Positions 15,936-23,819 of a stretch of DNA of 38,028 nt are shown here, one piece after another. Source of the DNA: DATILI01 sp035476635 (GTDB taxonomy: Bacteria > Pseudomonadota > Gammaproteobacteria > Burkholderiales > Burkholderiaceae_C); the NCBI GenBank assembly GCA_035476635.1, contig DATILI010000317.1, positions 1-38,028 of the forward strand. Direction: 5' to 3'. The translations under genes were made by a program, and so were the position numbers. Numbering within the stretch: the stretch's first letter is position 1; the number at the start of each line of letters is the position of its first letter. The notes below the pieces were generated by a model. It was not told the DNA's origin and did no database searches. It was given only the letters and a program-made list of their open reading frames with translations.

Positions 15936-18224
15936 TCAGGAGTTGCCCGCCGGATGGGCCGCCGGGGGGGCCACCGGCACGGAGCGATCTTCGTCGTCAT
16001 CGGAATCGACCCGGCGCGCCTGGGCCTCGTACAAACGCCAGTAGGCGCCCTGGCGCGCCATGAGTTCGTCGTGCGGGCCCACTTCCACCACCTGGCCGCG
16101 GTCCATGACCACCAGCCGGTCTGCCTTGCGCAGGGTCGACAACCGGTGCGCGATGGCGATCGTGGTGCGGCCCTGCACCAAATTGTCCAGCGCCTTCTGG
16201 ATCTCCTTTTCGGTCTCGGTATCGACCGATGAAGTCGCCTCGTCCAGGATCAGGATGCGCGGATCGATCAAAAGCGCCCGTGCAATCGAGATGCGCTGGC
16301 GCTCGCCGCCCGACAGGCCCTGGCCGCGCTCGCCCACCAGCGAGTCATAGCCTTGCGGCAGCCGCAGGATGAAATCATGGGCGTGGGCCGCGCGGGCCGC
16401 CGCCACGATCTCCTGGCGCGTGGCCTCGGGTTTGCCGTAGGCGATGTTCTCGGCGATGGTGCCGAAGAACAGGAAGGGCTCCTGCAGCACCAGGCCGATG
16501 TGGCGCCGGTAGTCGGCGACGCGAAAGCGCCGGATATCGGTACCGTCGAGCCGGATCACCCCGTCGGTCACGTCGTAGAAGCGGCAGATCAGGTTGACCA
16601 GCGTGCTCTTGCCCGAGCCGCTGTGACCGACCAGTCCAATCATCTCGCCGGGCTGAATACTCAGGTCCAGCCCGCGCAGCACCGCCCGGTTGCCGTAGCG
16701 AAAACCGATGTTGCCGAGTTCGATGCGGCCCTGCACGGACGCAAGGGGAACCGGTTGTTCGGGCTCCGGCACGTTGGACACATGGTCCAGGATGTCGAAG
16801 ATGCGCTTGGCACCGGCCGCGGCCTTCTGCGTCACCGAGACGATGCGGCTCATGGAGTCGAGCCGCGTGTAGAAGCGCCCGATATAGGCGATGAAGGCGG
16901 TCAGCACCCCGACCGTGATCTGGCTCTTGCTGACCAGCCAGATGCCGAATGCCCAGACCACCAGCAGGCCGATCTCCGTCAGCAACGAAACCGCCGGCGA
17001 AAACAGCGACCAGACCTTGTTCAACCGGTCGTTGACTTCGAGGTTGTGGCGGTTGGCCTCGCGAAAGCGCTCGGCCTCGCGCCGCTCCTGGGCAAACGCC
17101 TTCACCACCCGGATGCCGGGAATGGTGTCGGCCAGCACATTGGTCACGTCGCCCCAGACCCGGTCGATCTTCTCGAAGCCGGTGCGCAGGCGGTCGCGCA
17201 CGGAATGGATCATCCAGGCGATGAAGGGCAGCGGCAGCAGCGTGGCCAGTGCAAGCCAGGGATTGATGGAAAACAGGATGGCTGCGGTCATCAGCATCAT
17301 CAGCACGTCGGTCGCGAAGTCCAGCGCATGCAGCGAAAGGAAGACGCAGATGCGGTCGGTCTCCGAGCCGATGCGGGTCATCAGGTCGCCCGTGCGCTTG
17401 CCGCCGAAGTAGTCGAGCGAAAGCTTCAACAGGTGCTCGAAGGTCGCGGTGCGCAGATCGGCGCCGATCCGCTCGGACACCAGCGCGAGCAGATATGTCC
17501 GTGCCCAGCTCAGGCCCCAGGCCGCCACGGCGGAAGCCAGCAAACCGCCCAGGAGGGCCACCACAAACCAGGGATCGATCTGCTTGCCGTTCTGGTACGG
17601 GATCAGCACCTCGTCCATCAAGGGAATGGTCAGGTATGGCGGGACCAGGGTCGCAGCGGTCGAAGCCAGGGTCAGCGCGAAGCCGACGGCCAGCTCCTTT
17701 TGGTAGGGCCGGGCAAAACGCCAGAGGCGCAGCAGCACCCAGGTCGATGGCGGCGTATGCAGCTCCCGGGCACAGGCGGGGCACTCCTCGCTGTCCGGCG
17801 GCAGCGGCGCCCGGCAGGTCGGACACAGGGAAGGCTCTTCCCCGGGGGGCTGGTTCGCCAGTTGCCGGCCGAACTGGGTAACCAGATGCGTGGCATGGCT
17901 ATTGGACTTGAGGGTGAAGTGCCAACGCGCCAGCCGCCTTTGCGGGCTGTGCAGCTCGATGGTGCCGACCCCTGCATGATCGAAGAGCTGCAGCGCAAGC
18001 CCCTGGGCCAGCGGCCAGGCCTGCCACTGCCCGGTATCGGGGGCGCGGGCCAGCAAGCGCCGTTCGGTCAGCGCCAGCCAGCCCGTGGCAAAGCGAAGCT
18101 GCGGGTCAAGGTCAACCTCCAGCAAGGTTAGAACGTTCTCGTCGGGTGCAAGCTGCGCTTGCAAGTCGACCCGGCCGGGATCGGCGAAAAGACCGGAAGC
18201 GTCGACAGGTGGGTGATGTTGCAT
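15936..18224 (-). CDS. Cyanophycin-associated ABC transporter with N-terminal zinc ribbon
   Basis: The 762-residue protein has an unusual N-terminal part of about 180 residues ahead of a normal exporter. That part has a PH-like or beta-rich region (residues 1-125, including RFATGWLALTERRLLARAPD) and a zinc ribbon CPTC...CPAC at about 133-150. A six-helix membrane domain follows. The ATPase domain has Walker A GHSGSGKST (about 531), signature LSGGERQRISIARALL and Walker B ILILDEATSSVD. The order matches transporters known to neighbour cyanophycin genes. Substrate unknown; an amino acid, peptide or lipid are all possible. The start is ATG 18224, with GGAA upstream. The frame is open to 18398, but that would overlap the divergent promoter region. 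Confidence 0.88.
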   Translation of the reverse strand: MQHHPPVDASGLFADPGRVDLQAQLAPDENVLTLLEVDLDPQLRFATGWLALTERRLLARAPDTGQWQAWPLAQGLALQLFDHAGVGTIELHSPQRRLARWHFTLKSNSHATHLVTQFGRQLANQPPGEEPSLCPTCRAPLPPDSEECPACARELHTPPSTWVLLRLWRFARPYQKELAVGFALTLASTAATLVPPYLTIPLMDEVLIPYQNGKQIDPWFVVALLGGLLASAVAAWGLSWARTYLLALVSERIGADLRTATFEHLLKLSLDYFGGKRTGDLMTRIGSETDRICVFLSLHALDFATDVLMMLMTAAILFSINPWLALATLLPLPFIAWMIHSVRDRLRTGFEKIDRVWGDVTNVLADTIPGIRVVKAFAQERREAERFREANRHNLEVNDRLNKVWSLFSPAVSLLTEIGLLVVWAFGIWLVSKSQITVGVLTAFIAYIGRFYTRLDSMSRIVSVTQKAAAGAKRIFDILDHVSNVPEPEQPVPLASVQGRIELGNIGFRYGNRAVLRGLDLSIQPGEMIGLVGHSGSGKSTLVNLICRFYDVTDGVIRLDGTDIRRFRVADYRRHIGLVLQEPFLFFGTIAENIAYGKPEATRQEIVAAARAAHAHDFILRLPQGYDSLVGERGQGLSGGERQRISIARALLIDPRILILDEATSSVDTETEKEIQKALDNLVQGRTTIAIAHRLSTLRKADRLVVMDRGQVVEVGPHDELMARQGAYWRLYEAQARRVDSDDDEDRSVPVAPPAAHPAGNS

Positions 18225-18400
18225 TTTGATTCCGTACCGCGCGACCCGAATCCGTGCCGCGCCCCCAACAGGGAAACCGGGATTTTCGCCGAACTGGACT
18301 TGCCGCGATGCCTGCGCCCCGGCACCCGGACAGATGCCAGCCGTGGCGCACAATTGAGGCCCGCGGCCGGATGAACCGGCAACATTAGCATTCGCCAACT

Positions 18401-20608
18401 ATGAAAAAATCAGACGACATCAAACTGCTGCGCACCAACTACCTGCGCGGCCCCAACATCTGGACCTACCGTCCGGTGCTGGAAGTCTGGCTGGACCTCG
18501 GCGAACTCGAAGAATTTCCCTCGAACCTGATCCCGGGCTTCACCGACCGCCTGCTGGCGCTGTTGCCGGCGCTTGAAGAGCACCATTGCGGCGTCGGCGA
18601 GCGCGGTGGCTTCATCGAGCGGCTGCGCGAAGGCACCTGGGCCGGCCACGTGCTGGAACATGTCGTCATCGAATTGCTGAACCTGGGCGGCATGCCCACG
18701 GGCTTCGGCCAAACGCGCAGCACCTCGCAGCGCGGCATCTACCGCACTGTTTTTCGCGCACGCGACGAGCAGGTCGCCCGGGAAGCGCTGCGCCAAGGGC
18801 ACCGCTTGCTGATGGCGGCCATCAATGCCGAAGCATTTGACGTGCCGGCGGCCGTTGCCCTGGTGCGCGAGAAGGTCGACGACTGCTACCTCGGCCCCAG
18901 CACTGCCTGCATTGTCGCGGCCGCGACAGATCGCCGGATCCCGCACATCCGCCTGAACGAGGGCAATCTGGTGCAGCTCGGCCATGGCGCGCGCCAGCGC
19001 CGCATCTGGACGGCCGAGACCGAGCTGACCAGCGCCATCGCCGAAGGCATCGCGCGCGAGAAGGACCTGACCAAGAGCCTGCTGCAGTCCTGCGGCGTGC
19101 CGGTGCCCGAGGGCCAGGTAGTGGCGAGCGCGGAAGAAGCCTGGGAAGCGGCGCAGGACATCGGGCTGCCGGTCGTGGTCAAGCCCACGGATGGCAACCA
19201 CGGCCGCGGAGTTTCTCTGGACCTGGACAAACGCGAAGACATCGAAGCCGCTTTCCACGTGGCGCAGCTGCATGGCAGCGAGGTGCTGGTCGAGCGTTTT
19301 GTGCGCGGCCATGAGCACCGGCTCCTGGTCGTCAATGGCCGGGTCGTTGCCGCCGCGCGCGGCGAGGCGGCCTGGGTCATCGGCGACGGGAAATCCACCG
19401 TGGTGGAACTGGTCAACTCCCAACTCAATACCGACCCCCGGCGCGGTCCCGATGAAGACTTCCCGCTGAACCTCATCGACACGCTGGGAGATGACGCGAT
19501 CCTGCTGGACTTGCAGCGCCAGGGGTTGAGCGCCGACGCCGTGCCGGCTGCCGGGCGGCGGGTGCTGATCCAGCGCAACGGAAATGTCTCGATCGACTGC
19601 ACCGACGAAGTCCACCCCGAGGTGGACCACGTCGTGTCGCTCGCCGCCCGCGTGGTCGGACTGGACATCGCCGGCATCGACGTGGTCGCCGAAGACATTT
19701 CACGGCCATTGCAGGCGCAAGCCGGCGCCGTGGTCGAAGTCAATGCCGGCCCAGGCCTGCTGATGCACCTGAAACCGGGCGTGGGATCGCCGCGGCCGGT
19801 CGGCCAGGCCATCGTCGACCATCTCTTTGCCGAAGGCGAGGCCGGGCGTATTCCGGTGGTGGGCGTTGCCGGCACCCAGGGCACCTCGACGATCGCCCGT
19901 TTGGTGGCGTGGCTGCTGCACCTGAGCGGCCACCACGTCGGCCTGGCCTGCCGCGACGGCCTGTTCTTCGACCGCCGCCTGGCGCAGCGCGGCAATTGCG
20001 CCAGCTGGGAGCCCGCACACCGGCTCCTGATCAATCGCGCGGTGCAGGCCGTGGTGGTGGAAAACGGCCCGGCGTCCATCCTGCGCGACGGCCTGGCCTA
20101 TGACCGTTGCCAGGTCGGCATCGTGACCGACTTCGGCGGCGTGGAAGCCCTGGCCGAGTTCGACATCCATGAAACCGGCCAGCTCTACAAAGTCTTGCGC
20201 ACCCAGGTCGACGTGGTCCTGAGCGATGGCGTGGCGGTACTCAACGCCGCCGATGAAGGCGTGGCCGGCATGGCGCCCCTGTGCGACGGCGACGTCATTC
20301 TCTATGCCCATGACCCCGCGCTGCCCGCGATCGTCGCGCACCGCGCCGAGGGCGGCCGCGCCGTGTATGTGCGCCATGGGCGCGTCATCCTGGCCTCCGG
20401 CGCCGGTGAATTCTCGATTGCCGAGCTGGGCGCTCTCAGTTTTCGCCATGGCCAGCATGCACCGGAATCGGATGGCGTTCTGCTCGCCGGGATTGCGGCG
20501 GCCTGGGCATTGGAGATCTCACCCGACCTGATCGTCGCGGGCATCGAAACCTTCGAGCCCGAACCTGCCGCCCTGCGCGCCACGCCGGAACCGGCAGCCG
20601 TGCACTGA
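18401..20608 (+). CDS. cphA': Cyanophycin synthetase-like CphA' with degenerate Mur-ligase domain
   Basis: The 735-residue protein shares the CphA plan: an N-terminal domain (LLRTNYLRGPNIWTYRPVLE), an ATP-grasp domain (about 210-470, with VVVKPTDGNHGRGV and EVNAGPGLLMHL) and a Mur-ligase-like domain. In the last, the P-loop expected as GTNGKTT reads GTQGTST at 491-497, so the catalytic Lys is Thr. ETARGG reads ENGPAS, NIGSGDHLG reads DFGGVEAL, and the C-terminal lobe is shortened by about 120 residues. The Mur half is therefore probably unable to add arginine, while the ATP-grasp half looks intact. A second CphA copy with an altered P-loop is known in Burkholderiales. It is divergent from the ABC gene and 53 bases before cphA. 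The start has no clear ribosome site. Confidence 0.88.
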   Translation: MKKSDDIKLLRTNYLRGPNIWTYRPVLEVWLDLGELEEFPSNLIPGFTDRLLALLPALEEHHCGVGERGGFIERLREGTWAGHVLEHVVIELLNLGGMPTGFGQTRSTSQRGIYRTVFRARDEQVAREALRQGHRLLMAAINAEAFDVPAAVALVREKVDDCYLGPSTACIVAAATDRRIPHIRLNEGNLVQLGHGARQRRIWTAETELTSAIAEGIAREKDLTKSLLQSCGVPVPEGQVVASAEEAWEAAQDIGLPVVVKPTDGNHGRGVSLDLDKREDIEAAFHVAQLHGSEVLVERFVRGHEHRLLVVNGRVVAAARGEAAWVIGDGKSTVVELVNSQLNTDPRRGPDEDFPLNLIDTLGDDAILLDLQRQGLSADAVPAAGRRVLIQRNGNVSIDCTDEVHPEVDHVVSLAARVVGLDIAGIDVVAEDISRPLQAQAGAVVEVNAGPGLLMHLKPGVGSPRPVGQAIVDHLFAEGEAGRIPVVGVAGTQGTSTIARLVAWLLHLSGHHVGLACRDGLFFDRRLAQRGNCASWEPAHRLLINRAVQAVVVENGPASILRDGLAYDRCQVGIVTDFGGVEALAEFDIHETGQLYKVLRTQVDVVLSDGVAVLNAADEGVAGMAPLCDGDVILYAHDPALPAIVAHRAEGGRAVYVRHGRVILASGAGEFSIAELGALSFRHGQHAPESDGVLLAGIAAAWALEISPDLIVAGIETFEPEPAALRATPEPAAVH

Positions 20609-20661
20609 TCTGCGCAGACCCAAGTACCGCACCACCGAAACGTAGGCAGAAAGACAAGCTG

Positions 20662-23235
20662 ATGGAAGTTTCCCGCATCCGTGCCCTGCGCGGCCCCAAC
20701 CTGTGGAGCCGCCACACGGCGATCGAGGCGATCGTGGCCTGCGAAAAACATGAGCGCGCGCTGGCCGGCCTGAAGGGATTCGAGCCGCGCCTGCGCGCCT
20801 TGTTTCCCGCCGTCGGCGCGCTGCAGCCCCTGGGCAAGCAGGGACCGGTTTCGCTCGCGCATGTGCTCGAAGCCGCCGCCCTGAGCTTGCAGGCCCAGGC
20901 CGGTTGCCCGGTCACATTCAGCCACACCGCCACCACGCTCGACGAAGGCGTCTACCAGGTCGTCGTGGAATACAGCGAGGAAACCGTGGGGCGCCAGGCA
21001 TTCGAGCTCGCCCAGACGCTGATCCAGGCGGCGCTGAACGACACCGCATTCGATGTGAGCGCTGCACTGACGGCCCTGCGCAATACAGACGAAGACGTCC
21101 GCCTGGGCCCCAGCACCGGTGCCATCGTCGATGCGGCGACGGCGCGCGGCATTCCGTTTCGACGGCTGACTTCCGGCAGCATGGTGCAGTTTGGCTGGGG
21201 CGCGCGGCAGCGGCGCATCCAGGCGGCGGAGGTCGACTCCACCAGTGCCGTGGCCGAATCCATCGCGCAGGACAAGGACCTGACCAAGAAGCTCCTGCAC
21301 GCCGCCGGCGTTCCGGTCCCGTTTGGCCGCCCCGTGCAGACCGTGGATGAAGCCTGGGCCGTCGCGCTGGAGATCGGGCTGCCCGTCGTCGTCAAGCCGC
21401 AGGACGGCAACCAGGGCAAGGGTGTCACCGTCAATATCGTGAGCCGCGAGCATCTTGAGATTTCGTACCGGGCCGCGGCCGAGCACGGCCATGTCATGGT
21501 CGAAAAATACCTGCCCGGCCAGGACTTCCGGATGCTGGTGGTGGGCGACCGCCTGGTGGCGGCCGCCCGGCGCGAGCCGCCCCTGGTCGTCGGCGACGGC
21601 GTGCACAACGTGCGACAGTTGGTCGACATCGTCAATTCCGATCCGCGGCGCGGCGAGGGCCACGCCACGTCGCTGACCAAGATCCGCTTCGACGACATCG
21701 CCGTGGCGCGCCTGGATGTGCAGGGCCTGACGCCCGAGTCCGTCCCGGAGAAGGGCAGCCGCGTCATCCTGCGCAACAACGCCAATCTCAGCACCGGTGG
21801 CACGGCTACCGATGTGACGGACGATGTGCACCCTGAAGTGGCGGCGCGCGCGGTGGCGGCGGCGCAAATGGTCGGCCTGCACATCTGCGGCGTCGATGTG
21901 GTGTGCGAGACCGTGCTGCGCCCGCTGGAAGACCAGCACGGCGGCATTGTCGAAGTCAATGCCGCGCCAGGCCTGCGCATGCACCTGTCGCCCTCGTATG
22001 GCAAGGGCCGGCCGGTGGGCGAAGCCATCATCGGCAACCTGTTCGGCCATGGCGACGATGGGCGCGTGCCGGTGGTGGCCGTGACCGGCACCAACGGCAA
22101 GACCACCACCGCGCGTTTGATCGCGCACTTGCTGGCGGGCAGTGGCATGCGCGTGGGCATGACCAATACCGATGGCGTGTACGTCAATGGCCGCCAGATC
22201 GACAGCGGCGACTGCAGCGGCCCCAAGAGCGCACGCAACGTGCTGATGCATCCCGACGTGGATGCGGCAGTGTTTGAGACCGCGCGTGGCGGCGTGCTGC
22301 GCGAAGGCCTGGGCTTTGACCGCTGCCAGGTTGCGGTCGTCACCAACATCGGCAGCGGCGACCATCTGGGCCTGAACTACATCACCACGGTGGCCGACCT
22401 GGCGGTGCTCAAGCGGGTCATCGTGCAAAACGTCGCATCCAAGGGTTATGCGGTGCTGAATGCGGCCGACCCCAGCGTCGCGGACATGGCGCCGACCTGC
22501 CCGGGCAACGTGATCTTCTTCGCCGCCGACCGCCACCACCCGGTGATGGCCACGCACCGTGCCCAAGGCAAACGCACCGTGCATGTCGATGGCGACGCCA
22601 TCGTGGTGTCGCAAGGCACCTGGCGCGAGCGCCTGCTGCTGCGCGATATTCCCTTGACGCGCAACGGCACGATCGGGTTTCAGGTCGATAACGCGATGGC
22701 GGCGATCGCTGCCGCCTGGGGCGTGGGCCTGGGCTGGGACGCCGTGCGCCGCAGCCTGGCGAGCTTCGTCAATGATTCGGACAACGCACCCGGGCGTTTC
22801 AACGTGATGGACTACCGCGGCGCCACGCTGATCGCCGACTACGGCCACAACCCCGACGCGATGCGCGCGCTGGTGGCGGCCGTGGACGCGATGCCGGCCA
22901 AGCGCCGCTCGGTCGTCATCAGCGGCGCCGGCGACCGGCGCGACGAAGACATCCGCGACCAGACGGTGATTCTGGGCGACGCCTTTGACGACGTACTCTT
23001 GTACCAGGATGCCGCCCAGCGCGGCCGCGCCGACGGCGAGGTCATGGCGCTGTTGCGCCAAGGACTGGCCCAGGCCAAGCGCACCAAGAAGATCGACGAA
23101 ATCCGCGGCGAGTTTCTCGCCATCGACACGGCCCTGGCGCGGCTGCAGCCCGGCGACCTGTGCCTGATCCTGGTGGACCAGGTCGAGGAAGCCTTGGCCC
23201 ACCTGGCGCAAAGAGTGGCCGCACCAGTGGCTTAA
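20662..23235 (+). CDS. cphA: Cyanophycin synthetase CphA
   Basis: CphA builds the storage polymer cyanophycin, an aspartate chain with arginine side groups, from Asp, Arg and ATP without a ribosome. The 857-residue product has the N-terminal domain (RIRALRGPNLWSRHTAIE), the ATP-grasp domain (VVVKPQDGNQGKGVTVNI, EVNAAPGLRMHL) that adds aspartate, and an intact Mur-ligase domain that adds arginine. The last carries P-loop GTNGKTT at 476-482, FETARGGVLREGL, TNIGSGDHLGL and the C-terminal YGHNPDAM and GAGDRRDEDI. Length fits the family. It follows cphA' by 53 bases, presumably on one transcript, and is convergent with uspA (12 bases). No cyanophycinase or isoaspartyl dipeptidase gene is in the window. 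Confidence 0.95.
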   Translation: MEVSRIRALRGPNLWSRHTAIEAIVACEKHERALAGLKGFEPRLRALFPAVGALQPLGKQGPVSLAHVLEAAALSLQAQAGCPVTFSHTATTLDEGVYQVVVEYSEETVGRQAFELAQTLIQAALNDTAFDVSAALTALRNTDEDVRLGPSTGAIVDAATARGIPFRRLTSGSMVQFGWGARQRRIQAAEVDSTSAVAESIAQDKDLTKKLLHAAGVPVPFGRPVQTVDEAWAVALEIGLPVVVKPQDGNQGKGVTVNIVSREHLEISYRAAAEHGHVMVEKYLPGQDFRMLVVGDRLVAAARREPPLVVGDGVHNVRQLVDIVNSDPRRGEGHATSLTKIRFDDIAVARLDVQGLTPESVPEKGSRVILRNNANLSTGGTATDVTDDVHPEVAARAVAAAQMVGLHICGVDVVCETVLRPLEDQHGGIVEVNAAPGLRMHLSPSYGKGRPVGEAIIGNLFGHGDDGRVPVVAVTGTNGKTTTARLIAHLLAGSGMRVGMTNTDGVYVNGRQIDSGDCSGPKSARNVLMHPDVDAAVFETARGGVLREGLGFDRCQVAVVTNIGSGDHLGLNYITTVADLAVLKRVIVQNVASKGYAVLNAADPSVADMAPTCPGNVIFFAADRHHPVMATHRAQGKRTVHVDGDAIVVSQGTWRERLLLRDIPLTRNGTIGFQVDNAMAAIAAAWGVGLGWDAVRRSLASFVNDSDNAPGRFNVMDYRGATLIADYGHNPDAMRALVAAVDAMPAKRRSVVISGAGDRRDEDIRDQTVILGDAFDDVLLYQDAAQRGRADGEVMALLRQGLAQAKRTKKIDEIRGEFLAIDTALARLQPGDLCLILVDQVEEALAHLAQRVAAPVA

Positions 23236-23247
23236 GCCAGCGGAAGG

Positions 23248-23724
23248 TCAGACTTCCCCTTCGTCGCCCAGGTCGCTTTCGCCCTCATCCGGCAACACGT
23301 GCTTGACGACCGTGACCGGGACATTGCACGCGTGGATCATTTCCTGCGACACGGAGCCAAGCAGCGCGCTGCGCACCGCGCCCTGGCCGCGCGCACCCAT
23401 GATCACCGCGTCGCAGGCGTAACGCTCGACGATATCCATCAGCGTGTGCGCGGGGTCGCCTGACGCCACTTCCAGTTCGCAGCCCACCCCTGCAGCCTTG
23501 CACAGGGCTTCGGCCGGCTCCAGCAGATGCGCCCCGGCGCCCGCGCTCACGCCTTGCAAGACCTGCGGATCGCGCGCGACCACGATCTCGTAGAGCGACG
23601 CCGGCTCCTGCACATTGGCCAGCACGAACTCCGCCTTCAGGCCTTCGCGCACCAGGCGCAGGCCGTGTTGAACCGCATCGAGCGCGAGTTCGGAGCCATC
23701 CACGGGAATCAGAATTTTCAGCAT
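23248..23724 (-). CDS. Universal stress protein (UspA family)
   Basis: The 158-residue cytoplasmic protein opens with MLKILIPVDGSELALDAVQHGL. It ends its single Usp domain with the nucleotide-binding signature VIMGARGQGAVRSALLGSVSQEMI (GX2GX9GS-type), so it is likely an ATP-binding member. PVTVVK closes the fold, followed by an acidic tail (PDEGESDLGDEGEV). A strong ribosome site, AAGGAGGA, precedes ATG 23724, and a good sigma-70 promoter lies 30-60 bases upstream. The gene is divergent from the MFS gene. Specific stress role unknown. Confidence 0.92.
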   Translation of the reverse strand: MLKILIPVDGSELALDAVQHGLRLVREGLKAEFVLANVQEPASLYEIVVARDPQVLQGVSAGAGAHLLEPAEALCKAAGVGCELEVASGDPAHTLMDIVERYACDAVIMGARGQGAVRSALLGSVSQEMIHACNVPVTVVKHVLPDEGESDLGDEGEV

Positions 23725-23755
23725 TGCCGTCCTCCTTCTTCATTGGTCGTGGTTC

Positions 23756-23784
23756 ATTGTGCGCATAAAGAAAATCCCTGTCGA
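23756..23784 (-). promoter_or_regulatory. Sigma-70 type promoter of the uspA-family gene
   Basis: Reading the minus strand, TCGACA (23784-23779) is separated by 17 bases from CACAAT (23761-23756). Each hexamer has one mismatch from consensus. The predicted start near 23749 gives a 25-base leader ending in AAGGAGGA and the ATG at 23724. Confidence 0.6.
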
Positions 23785-23819
23785 GGTGCGATAGGGCGCG
23801 CAGCACGACAATAGCGTCC

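Noticed and set aside
16353..18131. A 592-codon plus-strand frame opposite the cyanophycin-associated ABC transporter
   Set aside because: The minus-strand frame carries complete Walker and signature motifs, and the plus-strand translation is low-complexity.
18225..18400. A clear promoter pair or riboswitch in the divergent cyanophycin control region
   Set aside because: I looked for -35/-10 pairs at 16-18 spacing and for conserved RNA folds and found none I could defend; the region must hold promoters but they are not readable by eye.
20302..23211. A 969-codon open frame on the minus strand across cphA
   Set aside because: It lies wholly opposite clear cyanophycin synthetase domains and its translation resembles no family; it is a shadow of GC-rich codons.
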